Source of the DNA: Rana temporaria
Lineage: Eukaryota; Chordata; Amphibia; Anura; Ranidae
NCBI RefSeq assembly: GCF_905171775.1
Contig: NC_053499.1
Span: 138,430,422-138,494,421, forward strand
Length of the DNA stretch: 64,000 bases
Direction: 5' to 3'
Shown here: positions 22,056 to 31,800 of the stretch, piece by piece
How the letters are laid out: each line of letters starts with the position of its first letter
Numbering within the stretch: the first letter of the stretch is position 1
The notes under the pieces: model-generated
Database searches by the model: none
The model's input: only the letters and a program-made list of their open reading frames with translations
Told to the model about the DNA's origin: nothing
Made by a program: the position numbers and the translations under genes

Positions 22056-22405
22056 TCTATGTCAAAGTTTGATATTTAGGCAAAGCCAACAATCCACGAC
22101 TCTACCCAAAACTGACTTTAAACTCTGTTTTGTTTTTAACAGTTTAGCTACAGATGTACAGTAAATGCTTACATTGGGGGGAATTCAATAAATATGGAGC
22201 AGCTGTGCATGCTAACCAATCAGCTTGTTCAGTTAAGTTTTGAAAATGAACAAATGTAAGCTGATTGGTTGGCTCCAGATTCTGTTGGCTCCAGATTTCA
22301 TGAATTTTCTCCAATGTAAGCATTGGCAATACTAAAAATGTAATATAAGTTTTGGGCAGAGCCATGGATTGTTGGCTTTGGCTAAATATCAAACTTTGAC
22401 ATAGT
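22056..22405. repeat. palindrome with outer arms of about 60 bp around an inner palindromic repeat
   Basis: Outer arms: CTATGTCAAAGTTTGATATT and GCCAACAATCCACGACTCT (22056-22115), against AGAGCCATGGATTGTTGGC and AAATATCAAACTTTGACATAG (22345-22405). Inside, AAATGCTTACATTGG...CCAATGTAAGCATT encloses AGCTGATTGGTT words related to the repeats at 27.3-27.6 kb. Confidence 0.75.
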
Positions 22406-22970
22406 TCACATATTGCTGCTTCTCCATCTTTGAAAGCTTTAATTTCCTCCAGTTCTAACCAGTAATAGGATCACTGCCCCTTAATCCATTTATTTTTGGA
22501 TGTCTTCTTTGCCTTTCCGAGTCCTATGGAACCCTACCATAGCTGCCCATTTCTGCAGTCTCCCATTAGAAGAGAACAGCCTGGTGTAAGGGTGCTGCCT
22601 TTGCCGACATTCACAGGGAGCCCGAGAGGATACACCTGTGCTCCTCCAGCATGGGAAGTTACTGACAATCACTTCCCTTGGAGGAGGAGCAGAGGCACGT
22701 CTTGTGTGTCTGGGGTGCCTGTGAATGCCGGATCAGGCAGCATCCTCACATCAGCCACATTTTTTAAACAAAGGGACATGCATGCTCACTGGTGCTAAGA
22801 ATTATGGGGCATGCAGTCCTAAGAAGTGTTATCAGGTGACTAGGGATGAGGATATCAGTGCTTGCTCCCGAACTGGAAGTTCTGGCAAGCAGTATAGAGG
22901 AAGCACAAAAAGTGGTTAAAAGCTAGAAATGTAAGAAAGAATGAACTTCAAAAGAGGGACAGCCCCTCCA
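22406..22970. other. non-coding, no gene seen
   Basis: Frames of 60-100 codons overlap on both strands, with no recognisable domain. The reverse-related blocks CGACATTCACAGGGAGCCCG and GGGTGCCTGTGAATGCCGG suggest a degraded palindromic repeat around 22590-22740. Confidence 0.35.
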
Positions 22971-22974
22971 AGTG

Positions 22975-23090
22975 AGGGACAATTGGGAGCAATTGATGGC
23001 ACAGTGGCTGCGTTTAATGGCACAGTGGTGACAATTGATGGGTACAGTGGCGACAATTGATGGGCACAGTGAGGCTACAATTGATGTTTT
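22975..23090. repeat. minisatellite, CACAGTGGCGACAATTGATGG unit
   Basis: About four imperfect copies of a 25-29 bp unit containing GGCACAGTGG and CAATTGATGG. Gene-free. Confidence 0.75.
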
Positions 23091-23103
23091 TGTTTTTTTT
23101 CCA

Positions 23104-23363
23104 TTTGTTTGCGCCCCCTAAAAATGTTGAGCACCAGCCGCCACTGCTGCAAAGTATTGGCTAAATACGTCACAGACGCGTCACAGGCGCCCACAGTGAC
23201 AATGCTGGAGCGGCGGAGAGGAGGGGGAGAGGAGCGAGGCTTCGTTTGCCCGCATCGCTGGACCCTGGGACAGGTGAGTGTCCGATTATTAAAAGTCAGC
23301 AGCTGCAGTATTTGTAGCTGATGACTTTTAAGATATATATTATTTTTTTGTAGGAACTCTGCT
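23104..23363 (-). mobile_element. TTAA-type MITE, right part (AACTCTGCT end)
   Basis: Ends GGAACTCTGCT before TTAA (23364-23367). The segment GACTTTTAA with its mirrored GCAGCTGCAG words, and GGACCCTGGGACAGG, appear in reverse complement at 32.68-33.08 and 40.23-40.86 kb. The opposite end was not identified. Confidence 0.55.
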
Positions 23364-23464
23364 TTAAGTGGTGCATTATCTGGGGGGGGGGGGGTAAGTT
23401 AATACATTTTATGATACATTACTATCATTGCTTTATAGAGGAGCCAACTGACCTGCAAGCATGT

Positions 23465-23600
23465 CTTCAGAGTGTTTGTTGGAAACCCACATAAGCACAA
23501 GGAGAACATGCAAACTCCATGCAGGTGGTGTCCTGGCTGGTACTCAAACAGGGGACCCCAGTATTGCAAAGCAGAAATGCTAACCACTAAGCCCCTGTGT
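23465..23600 (-). repeat. tRNA-derived SINE (degraded)
   Basis: On the minus strand: GGCTTAGTGGTTAGCA (box A-like), then GGGGTCCCCTGTTTGAGTACC (box B-like, consensus GGTTCGANNCC), then ACACCACCTGCATGGAGTTT, GCATGTTCTCCTTGTGC and GTGGGTTTCC. This order is a well-known vertebrate tRNA-derived SINE. The box B change (TTTGAG in place of TTCGA) and the lack of an intact acceptor stem show it is a fossil, not a tRNA gene. Confidence 0.8.
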
Positions 23601-24029
23601 AATATGTGTAGGTTTATTGATGCTAGCATTAGCAGTATGCGTTATTATGTATATGGATGTATTTACTGCTTTTGCCTACCATATAAAATGGTATTGTATT
23701 GAATACAAACATAATAAAGTATCAAATCTGAATGTAATCTAATGTTTCTAAGGAAGGCTTAGCCACGGAGTATCAGTCAGGGTCATGGAGACGCCTGCAA
23801 GCATGTAAACATCCAAATTGGATTCTATATTATGTTTAGGCACAATGACCCTAATATAAAAAAAAAGCTACCCTGGAAGTTTCTTCGAATGACAGTTTTT
23901 ATGAAATATAATTGACTAATCTCAGTTTGCTATACCCAGATATATTTTTTTATGGTGATGTTTTGTTTATTTTTTTATTTTTTTATTTGTTATTCTTTTG
24001 ATGTTACTCAAAATGCATACACCAATGTA
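23601..24029. other. unique non-coding sequence
   Basis: No gene or repeat termini recognised. A T-rich stretch lies near 23940-24000. Confidence 0.4.
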
Positions 24030-24360
24030 TTTACTTAGAGAAATAGCCGGGTTTAATGTGATTACTGCAGTATCTAGCGCAGGAAATAGAAAAGGATTGT
24101 GAAGGGTTTTTACAAGATCCCTTTAATTAGATCTTTGTACAGTTTGCTCAATCTTTTTTTTTTTTTTTTCCTCGAGCTGTCTGTCTTTGTTTAACAAACT
24201 CTGACAATGATTTTTTATTGGCTCTCAGAGGTAATTCCATTAATCAAACAGAAATCAATTAAACGCTCTCCTTTTATAATTTTTTTTCCCTAGTCTGTAC
24301 AGTGATAGGATCTAAATAGTGTGAGAGAAAGTGACAGGATCGAGTGGCAATGCTAATACA
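24030..24360. other. candidate conserved non-coding island
   Basis: Repeat-free sequence with clustered homeodomain-like sites (GGTAATTCCATTAATC, AAATCAATTAAACGC, CCCTTTAATTAGATC). Looks like an enhancer in a developmental gene desert, by composition only. Confidence 0.3.
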
Positions 24361-25277
24361 AAGGAGTAAAAATGTGTTAAAATCCAACTCTGGGGAAATT
24401 ACAAAATTCACTCTTGCAGTAGGTCCCTGTATTCAACCCTAGCCGGTATTCCTTTGCACAAGACCATAGCATGTGCTGAGAGAAGCAAGTAATCACACAC
24501 CTGGAAGTGCAAGGTTGGCTTTAAGACTGCCTAGGAGCTAGCATTTTAAGAAGGCGAGGTCAGAAATGGCGTATTCCCTCCCAGAAAACCTGTATGTATA
24601 CATAATATTTCCCACGCTCTTTAAAACTTGAGAAACAGAAAGGGTAAATATATTTATTTTAAAGATTATAATCTCTTTATTCTTGCACATTTTCTGAAGT
24701 CCTCCATGGATTTTTTTGTCTATGATTTAATGTCATGTTTTATGTATCGTGACATGTTCCAGATGAGTGCAACGCGCCAGCTCTAGAAGCGGCATGTGGT
24801 AAAATAAGATAAAAACCGCAATAAGGCTTAAAGGAAATGTCCTTTTAATGGCTTGCTTGTTTTATGTATTTATTCACTGGATATACTATGTTTTTATTGT
24901 GATTGTCCATTGGGACACAACAGAGAGAGAGATTTATGCTTCAGGAATCACCGTATAAAAAACGAGCAAAGTGGTGAGAGTGTAAAGTCTGGCAAAACAC
25001 AAGAATCTCAGTAAAAAAGATAAAAGGTGTTATTTATTGTACACATAACATGTACACATAACCATATGGTACACTTGTAATAAATTGGACCTAGCCTCAA
25101 ACATAAGTAATGTGCCAATTAATGTGTTAGTGAAACAGGTATTGCTTACATCCCGCAGTGATCATAATACTCCTCTGACAATTATTTAATATGCTTTCTA
25201 TTTCTATAAGAATGGTACGATCTTTGTTTAGGCATCACCCATGGTCACCATCTACATCTTGAAACAAGATGCCTTCC
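24361..25277. other. unique non-coding sequence
   Basis: No gene recognised. The short block AACGCGCC near 24770 recalls 'gaaacgcg' elements but lacks the flanking motif. Confidence 0.4.
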
Positions 25278-25280
25278 TAA

Positions 25281-25778
25281 GCCTCGTACACACGCTCGAT
25301 TTTCTCTGCAAGAAACAGCAAGAAAACTGCTGGCAGAGCTTTCTTGCCGAGTAAACCGAGCATGTGTACGAGGCTTCTTGTCGAGAAAACTGCCCAGAAT
25401 CTAGACGAGAAAAATAGAGAACCTGCTCTCTATTTTCTCGTTGTGATTCTCTGCAGTGTTTTCCTGCCGAGAAACCTGATCTTGTGTATACTTACCTGTC
25501 TCAATGGAAACCCACGCATGCTCGAAATGACTTTGACGCATGAACGCTAGATTCCAAGGCATAGGTGGGGTGAAGCAAGATGGCGGCGATGGCATTGAAT
25601 GTGACGAGTGCATGCTCGTCTTAGTCAATGACGTCACCGCGTTCGTGCCTTTCAAAGGAACGGCGGTTCTTTTGAATCGTACGTGTGTACACTCAGTCGG
25701 CAAGAGATTCTTGCCAGGAATCTCGTCAGGAAAAACAAAGTTTTTTTCCTGACGAGAATCCGGGCCGTGTGTACACAA
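25281..25778. mobile_element. palindromic MITE, CGTACACAC family (CGAGAAAA stem)
   Basis: Starts GCCTCGTACACACGCTCG after TAA (25278-25280). A first mirrored end, GCATGTGTACGAGGC, already occurs at about 25361-25375, so the first 95 bp form a complete small palindrome; the element then continues to GGCCGTGTGTAC near 25773. Stem words are CGAGAAAA/TTTTCTCG. The core has ACGCATGCTC, GCAAGATGGCGGCGATGG (YY1-like) and TGACGTCACCGCGTTC (CRE-like). Confidence 0.75.
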
Positions 25779-26099
25779 ACACGACAAACACAATAAACAC
25801 AATAAGTGCACAAGAATATAAAAGGGGGAATACCCTAATGAAGAGTAATTTTGCTATAATCTATGTGGGGGGAGGGGAGAAGCATTGCTTCCTCCCTTTC
25901 CCTTTGTCCCCCACTTTTTTTTTCTTCTTTTTTGTCTTTGTTTTGTTTGTATTTATAAATGTTATGTATTTTGTCCCCGGTGGATTTTCAGTATACATGT
26001 ATGTGATGTAAAGAAATGTACAGAAAATAAAAAAATTAAGAATTATGCAAAAAAAAAAAATGCCTAATATCGGCACTGATAATGTATCGGTTCAACACT
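25779..26099. other. low-complexity non-coding sequence
   Basis: CT- and T-rich tract around 25885-25960 followed by an A-rich end near 26010-26060. It may be the poly(A) tail of a retroposed sequence. No gene. Confidence 0.35.
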
Positions 26100-26363
26100 A
26101 GTTCACACTATTGCGAATTAGATGAGGGTTACCCGCATCCAATTTGCAATAGCAGGAGACTTTGACCTGCTCTCTATGAAGCTGGTTCACATATCTCCAC
26201 TGCGGCTCTGGTGCAAATTTGCACAGGAGCCCTGTGCGTCTTTTGGTCCGTTTCAGGTGCGAATTCATCCCAAAATTCGGGCTAAAATCAGACCTGAAAC
26301 ATTGAACCGGACGCACCAGACCCCTGCTGTGAGCCGCATTCGAAGATAATGTGAACCCTGCCT
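26100..26363. mobile_element. GTTCACAC-family palindromic MITE
   Basis: Left AGTTCACACTATTGCG, right ATAATGTGAACCCTGCC. Inner arms GTGCAAATTTGCACAGGAG and TCTTTTGGTCCGTTTCAGG/CCTGAAACATTGAACCGGAC are inverted partners. The left terminus is shorter than the family norm. Confidence 0.65.
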
Positions 26364-26624
26364 GAAGGTGTGCCAATGAGTGAGTCTAAGCTTTGGGTGT
26401 GTCTTTACACCTCTAAAGAGTAAGGGGCTATCTCCAAGGCATACCTGCTCTCAATTTATTTATTAAAAAACAGTACATCCCAAGGTAGAGCTCCGTTAGA
26501 CTGCAGTTAGGAACCACTACTTTTCAGAGGTGCCTTGGTGAACCATTGTGGCCTTGCATATATTTACAAATATAGGCATCAAATTACTCGTAGAATAGTC
26601 ATCTTTACTCCCTCCATAGCTATT

Positions 26625-27235
26625 AGACATGTGCACACTGAAATATTTTGTTTCGGAATTTCGTTTTTGTCTGAAAAATTAATTTAGTTACTCCCGAAAA
26701 TTCGTTTTCATTTATTTTGTTTTTCGTTACAAAAATGCATTCGTTCGAAAATCCAAATTAGGGTTGAATCTGTCATTGAAGGCTCATGGTGTCTGTCGAA
26801 TGTTCTAAGAAAAAAAAAAAGAAGATTCGACAGAATCTTTAAAAAAAAAAAAAAAAATTTGACTCTTCATGTCTCTCTATGTCGAATCTTCATGTCGATC
26901 TATGTCAAATCTTTTCTCTCTATGTCGAATCTTTTCTCTCTATGTCGAATCTTTTCTCTCTATGTCGACTCTTCTTCATGTCTCTATAATGACAAATCTT
27001 TTCTCTCTATGTCAAATTTTTTTCTCTTTATGTAGAATAATATTGGACTAATAAAGTTAAGGTTAGGCACATTCGACCGCAACGAAAATGAAAATAAAGC
27101 ATTTGTTTATGTCGGATCTTTCGGTTTTCGTTTTCTGTGCTTTCGTTATCGTTTGTTAAAATGATAACAAAAATACCTGAAATTCGGACGAAAATGCATT
27201 CGGACAAAAACAAATGCACATGTCTAATAACTATA
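26625..27235. mobile_element. palindromic element, GACATGTGCACACTGAAA family
   Basis: Begins TTAGACATGTGCACACTG and ends ATGCACATGTCTAATA, with GTTTTCGTT/AACGAAAAC words near both ends. Between about 26867 and 27040 it holds a degenerate tandem array of CTCTCTATGTCGAATCTTTT (roughly 20 bp, seven or more units). Related but right-truncated copies lie at 52.62 and 53.86 kb. Confidence 0.75.
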
Positions 27236-27267
27236 ACCATTTCCCAATTACCTTATGCTCCCAGTGG

Positions 27268-27345
27268 CGAAGTTAAGAGCTGATTGGCTACCATGCACAG
27301 CTGCACCAGATTTTGCACTCTTCGGTTTTAGGAAATCAACCCCTA
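27268..27345 (+). repeat. fragment of the ...TTTAGTAAATCAACCCC repeat family
   Basis: AGCTGATTGGCTACCATGCA, CAGCTGCACCAGATTTTGCA and TTAGGAAATCAACCCCTA correspond to the right half of the element that follows at 27398. Confidence 0.6.
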
Positions 27346-27397
27346 TATGATATCCCTGGCCGATGGTGCTGGGATCTGGAAATCACTAAAGGAGAAA

Positions 27398-27577
27398 CTG
27401 GGGGAATTTACTAAGACTGGAACACACAGAATATGGTGCAGCTCTGTATATTAACCAGTCAGCTTTCAGTTTTTATTGTCAAAGTGTAATAGAACAAGCT
27501 GAAGTTAGAAGCTGATTAGTTACTACGCATAGCTGCATCAGATTCTATGTGCTCCAGTTTTAGTAAATATCCCCCAC
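27398..27577. repeat. palindromic repeat, CTGGGGGAATTTACTAA ends
   Basis: Ends CTGGGGGAATTTACTAAGAC and TTTTAGTAAATATCCCCCAC. Inner arms include TTAACCAGTCAGCTT against AGCTGATTAGTTAC. Same family as 3054-3275. Confidence 0.7.
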
Positions 27578-27589
27578 TGTTACTTCAGT

Positions 27590-27860
27590 GATCTCTGAGC
27601 TTCTGGTTCCTATGCCAAGCAGCTGCTCTCCTACATTGTGAACACAGGAGGTCAGCCACTCAGCATGCGCTCCATTCAGAAAATGATTTGTACTCTCTGA
27701 ATGAATGCAACAAGTTCTCTGATTGGACAGAGCAAAGAGGAGGGATGGTGATGTCACACTATCCACCTCATCCAATCAGAGAACATTTTGCTTTCATTCA
27801 CAAGACATCAGGCCAGCCACTCAGCATGGGACCCAGAAGCAAGTCTAGATTACTGGAGTA
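27590..27860. repeat. imperfect palindromic or duplicated repeat
   Basis: GTCAGCCACTCAGCATG (27650) recurs as GCCAGCCACTCAGCATGG (27811), and TCTCTGATTGGACAGAG is mirrored by TCCAATCAGAGAA. Ends TTCAGTGATCTC and GATTACTGGAGTAG are weakly complementary. Class unknown. Confidence 0.45.
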
Positions 27861-28384
27861 GTGGTGTCGACTTCAGTTATTTCTTGTTTCCAGTGGCACC
27901 GGCTAGGTATGTCATATATATACGGTATATACCTACATAAGCCCAAGCTAGGTCGTTGTAACAATGTACAGTATAACATGCCAATGTCTGGAATTATTAT
28001 TTAAAGCACAAGAAAAATATTTTCTTTACCTTGAGCTGCGGCTATTTTTCAAGAGAAATTCAAGACAAAGGGTACATTTTTCACTTTGCTTTTGAGGCAC
28101 AGTTAACATTTCTTAATGTTACATATCCAGTCCTCATTTTGTGGGTTCAGGTCCACTTTAGTGTGAATGGATGCTACAATTTGCTGGCCCATGGTTTCCG
28201 CATTTTCATCTGATAAATTCTTAGCCATGGACAAACCACTACTTTAAGCACCACATCCCTTAATTTGAATAGATACAAGAGGATTTGTGGGATTTTTAAG
28301 ATGCAAATATGATACAGTGATCCAGAAGAGTAATATAAAATAATTTTATCTAAACAATGATAGAAAAATTCTAAAAACAATTAT

Positions 28385-28535
28385 AGCAAGTACACAAAAC
28401 ATTGTTATTATGGGTACAGCGCTTTCAATGTAATTCCCAACATGTTTCGTCCACATCCTGGGCTTCCTCAGGGGATGCTGTCCACTTGAGGCACAAGCCT
28501 TCCCGGTCTTTAGGAACAATGTGTACTACAATCAG
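28385..28535 (-). mobile_element. short retroelement-like unit carrying a hammerhead-like motif
   Basis: On the minus strand the hammerhead-like core (28435-28475) is followed by GAAAGCGCTGTACCCATAAT and ends near 28388. Flanking it, AGTACACAAAACATTGTT (about 28389-28406) and AACAATGTGTACT (28515-28527) are gapped inverted partners. The layout parallels the clearer locus at 60804-61013. Confidence 0.45.
28435..28475 (-). ncRNA. hammerhead-ribozyme-like motif, type I layout
   Basis: Minus strand reads stem I (TCCC), CTGAGGA (fits the CTGANGA core, position 7 being free), one extra A, stem II (GCCC with GGAC, one mismatch), GAAAC, minimal self-complementary stem III (ACATGT), then U and stem I partner GGGA. 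The predicted cleavage would fall between 28439 and 28438. All invariant residues of the two core boxes are present. The extra A after the first box is not canonical and may abolish activity. Confidence 0.6.
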
Positions 28536-28969
28536 TGATAATTCAGGGAGTCTGCAATAGTCACAGAAAACTAAGAACTACAGGGGGCATTCAAGGACCA
28601 AAAACAAAGTTTGCAAGAACGCTCAGCGACCAGGGACATAGACTCTCCAAAGCAGGGTAGTTGTGTCTAAAACTGGTATCCTACAATGGCATGTGTGTCC
28701 CTGTGGTTTCAGCAACCAACATTTTCATCTGGTCTATCTTAATACTGGCCTCCTATCTGCTTCTAACTCATTTGCCAGCCCAGTAATCTCCTTAATATAT
28801 ATTAGCACTCAATGTGTTGATATTGACACACAACAGCCAATCAAAATTCATCATCACTTACCTCCACAAAGTAATCTAAAATATGATTGGTTGCAATGGG
28901 TTTCTACTCAATGCTTTATTGAATCAGGCTGATAATAAAAACTATATGTGGAGCCTCACCCCCTCTCTT
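28536..28969. other. unique non-coding sequence
   Basis: No gene or repeat termini recognised. Confidence 0.4.
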
Positions 28970-29290
28970 ACTACATTCATGATGATTAACCTTGAAGCTA
29001 TAATAATTTATCCTAATTAGCCACTAACGAGGCCTTTTGAAGAGGATCGTGTGTAAACATGCCTACAACCTTCCAGCATGAGATCAGATTCATAAATGCT
29101 GAAATTTCATCATCTCACTTTCGCCTGTTTTGATTTTCTCTCTCTAATTTGATAGATGAAATCTACCGGAGCATATAATGCTGTTTAGAAATTTGCCATT
29201 CAAAATGGGCTCGGCTATAATTAAGCACGACACTTGTTCCATTTCGGCTATATTTAAATTCTGACATATATAAATGAACCCGTGTGAGTC
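28970..29290. other. candidate conserved non-coding island
   Basis: Repeat-free, with motifs such as TATCCTAATTAGCCACTAAC, TCTAATTTGATAGATG (TGATAGATGA is Pbx/Meis-like) and CTATAATTAAGCACG. Composition resembles deeply conserved developmental enhancers. Inference only. Confidence 0.35.
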
Positions 29291-29485
29291 TGTAAAATGT
29301 GTGTACTCAAGCCTGTTATACCCTGGCCCCTTGGATGTTTAGCTTTTGTCTAAATGCCGCACTAATTTGAAGACGTTTATGAAGGATTTAGAGCTGCAGT
29401 ACACATTGGCGGTGTGCTAGGAGTAAGGAATCAAACTATAAGACAACTTCAGAACTTTAAATGAGCAACTATGAGCAGACTTTAA

Positions 29486-29869
29486 AGTGGAGGTTCACCC
29501 AAAAACTAAATTTTTAACCTTAGATTGGGCCTAATTACGGGAAGCAGAATCGGGTGTTTTGGTTAAAATCAATGCAGTACTTACCTTTTTTGAGATAGAT
29601 GTTCTCCCGCCGCTTCCGGGTATGGGCTGCGGGACTGGGCGTTCCTACTTGATTGACAGCCTTTCCGACCGTCGCATACAACGCGTCACCAGTTTCCAAA
29701 AGTAGCCGAACGTCGGTGCGCAGGCGCCGTATAGCGCCGCACCGACGTTCGGCAACTCGTGAGGCGCTGTATGCGACCGTCGGAAGGCTGTCAATCAAAC
29801 ACCCGATTCTGCTTCCCGTAAATAGGCCCAATCTAATGTTCATTTTTATTTTCCGAGTGAACTCCCGCT
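29486..29869. mobile_element. TTAA-flanked palindromic MITE (AGTGGAGGTTCACCC ends)
   Basis: TTAA at 29482-29485 and 29870-29873; ends AGTGGAGGTTCACCC and GAGTGAACTCCCGCT. The central palindrome (GCCGAACGTCGGTGCG, GCGCCGTATAGCGCCGC, CGACGTTCGGC) and TCACCAGTTT wording match the nested copy at 11140-11699, so the two are subfamilies of one MITE. Confidence 0.85.
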
Positions 29870-30046
29870 TTAAATTAAAGAAAATCTATACAAAGAGAAA
29901 AAAATGACTTCTACTGCTGACCTTTCCTTCTGTATATACTTGTACTTATAACCTTCTGCTCACTTCTACTGTATACATCCTTACACCAGGCCCAGATCTA
30001 GGGGGTGCTGAGCCCCCAGATTTTAGTTATGTCCCCCCAGGTTTCT

Positions 30047-30452
30047 TAGGGCTTATTTACACCTGTTTTGGCTTCAACACACATTAATGGCTAGTTTACA
30101 CTTGCTTCAAAACTTTGGACAGGTTTTGTTAAAGCTCTCTGAACGCTAGTCAAAGCTTCTGTCACTAAATAAAATGGTTAGCTTACAGTCCTGTTTACAC
30201 CTTGCTTTTTCTTTGCTTTGCTTCGTCTTTGCTTCAAAAATTATACCCCATATCACTTAAGTGGGGCTTCAAAGCGTCTTCAAAGAGAAGAAGTCTATGG
30301 CCAAGCTCTCTTGAAGCCCCACTGAAGCCCCACCAAAGCCTTATCAAAGCCCCACCAAAGCCCCATCAAATCCCCTCCGAAGCCTAATCAAAGCCTCATC
30401 GAAGCACCAAGCAAAAGCAAGGTGTAAACAAGACTGTAAGCTAACCATTTAA
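30047..30452. mobile_element. palindromic MITE (GGCTAGTTTACACTTGC), truncated first copy of a tandem pair
   Basis: Contains the left outer arm and the complete inner palindrome TTAGCTTACAGTCCTGTTTA...GACTGTAAGCTAACC (about 30178-30447), then jumps to the start of the second copy. The inner loop is a degenerate 12-bp array of AAGCCCCACCAA words (30311-30408). The right outer arm is missing. Confidence 0.7.
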
Positions 30453-30982
30453 TTTAGGGCTCATTTACACTTGATTCAGCTCCAACACACATTAATGGCT
30501 AGTTTACACTTGCTTCAAAACATGGCTTCAGACAGGTTTTGTTAAAGATCTCTGAGCGCTAGTCAAAGCTCCTGTCACTAAATAAAATGGGTAGCTTACA
30601 GTCCTGTTTACACCTTGCTTTTGCTTTGCTTTGCTTTGTCTTCACTTCAAAAGTTATACCCCATGCCGCTTAAGTGGGGCTTCAAAGCATCATCAAAGCC
30701 TCCATAGAAGTCTATGGCTAAGCTCTCTTTAAGCCCCACTGAAGCCCCACCGAAGCCTCATCAAAGCCCTACCGAAGCCTCATCAAAGCCTCATTGAAGC
30801 CCCACCAAAGGCTCATTGAAGCCCCATCGAAGCCTCAACAAAGTACCAAGAAAAAGCAAGGTGTAAACAGGACTGTAAGATAACCATTTTATTTCATGAC
30901 AGAAGCTTTGACTGGTGTTCAGAGAGCCTTAGCAAAGCATGCCCAAAGCCATATTTTGAAGCAAGTGTAAGCTAGCCCTTAG
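30453..30982. mobile_element. palindromic MITE (GGCTAGTTTACACTTGC), second, complete copy
   Basis: Outer arms GGCTAGTTTACACTTGCTTC (30498) and GAAGCAAGTGTAAGCTAGCC (about 30978); inner arms GTAGCTTACAGTCCTGTTTA and GTAAACAGGACTGTAAGATA. The loop has AAGCCTCATCAAAGCCCC arrays. The first 70 bp repeat those of copy 1 at an offset of about 406 bp, so the pair looks like a tandem duplication. Confidence 0.75.
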
Positions 30983-31009
30983 AGTGCATTCACTGATCAA
31001 TGAGGCAGT

Positions 31010-31300
31010 CTGATGGGGACAGGAAATGTAAAGGGGAACTTTGATGGGGACAGTTGGTAAATGCAGGTGCTCTGATAGGGGCAATTGATTTTAAGGGGCA
31101 CTCTGATGGGCACTCTCACGGAGACCCATGATAAAAGGGGGCACTCTGATGGGCACACCTGATGTAAGGGGACACTCTGATGAGGACCCTGATATAAGGG
31201 AAGACGCTGCTGGGGAAGCTGATATAACGAAGGACTCTGATGGGGAAGCTAATGTAAAGGGGGACTCTGATGGGAGCACCTGATAAAAGGGGGCACAGGT
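31010..31300. repeat. minisatellite, GGCACTCTGATGGGG unit
   Basis: About seven degenerate copies of a 30-36 bp unit built from CTCTGATGGGG, CCTGATATAAGGG and GGGGCAC. Frames through it are artefacts. Confidence 0.8.
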
Positions 31301-31529
31301 TCTGTTTATTCATCCTAATCTAATGACAACCTAGACTTCCCTGTTCACTCCTGCACTGCCTCTGCCTCTGTCACACTATTGACATTACGCCACCTCACTC
31401 TTTTTATTGCGCCCCCAGATCAAATAGCCTAGATCCAGCCATGCCGTACACATTTCTATTATGCTTACAGTATATAGAAAATCACCTGTAATGAAAATTA
31501 CAGATTTAACAACTTTTGAAATTATGAGA

Positions 31530-31800
31530 AAATAAAGGTGCAAAGGCGCTGGTTCAGTAAAAAGTGTCCGAAAATATGCAAACTTACATTTAGGCAAATG
31601 GGGAGCAGCACTGAGGTAGAGGATAATAATCAATAAGCTGGATGATGGTGAACCAAGATAGGACCACAAATGGCATCTGTACCGGCTTCCGACGCACACT
31701 CAAGACAGCAACTGATGCCTAGAAGGAAGTGGGCGGACATACACGTTTTGAGGCTCCTCTCCTTTCTAAAGACCTTTATCATGCTGAAGCTTACATATGA
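31530..31800 (-). mobile_element. retroelement-like unit of the AGCGCC...TTTATTTTC class
   Basis: On the minus strand it begins near 31800 with GATAAAGGTCTTTAGAAAGG and CCTCAAAACGTGTATG and ends AACCAGCGCCTTTGCACC then TTTATTTTCTCAT. The order (ribozyme-like start, AGCGC near the 3' end, T-rich AATAAA-like tail) parallels the unit at 46981-47865. The start has only a loose hammerhead resemblance. Confidence 0.4.

Noticed and set aside
23465..23600. tRNA gene on the minus strand
   Set aside because: Box A and box B resemblance belongs to a SINE; no cloverleaf or acceptor pairing and the box B core is mutated.
25401..25811. 136-codon minus-strand frame with a Cys/Leu-rich start
   Set aside because: Lies wholly in a palindromic MITE and its flank; the mirrored frame on the plus strand has the same origin.
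31740..31790. Fifth hammerhead-like motif (minus strand, CTTTAGA...AAAACGTG)
   Set aside because: Two changes in the first core box, the invariant G of GAAA lost, and stem I does not pair; kept only as a possible relative.
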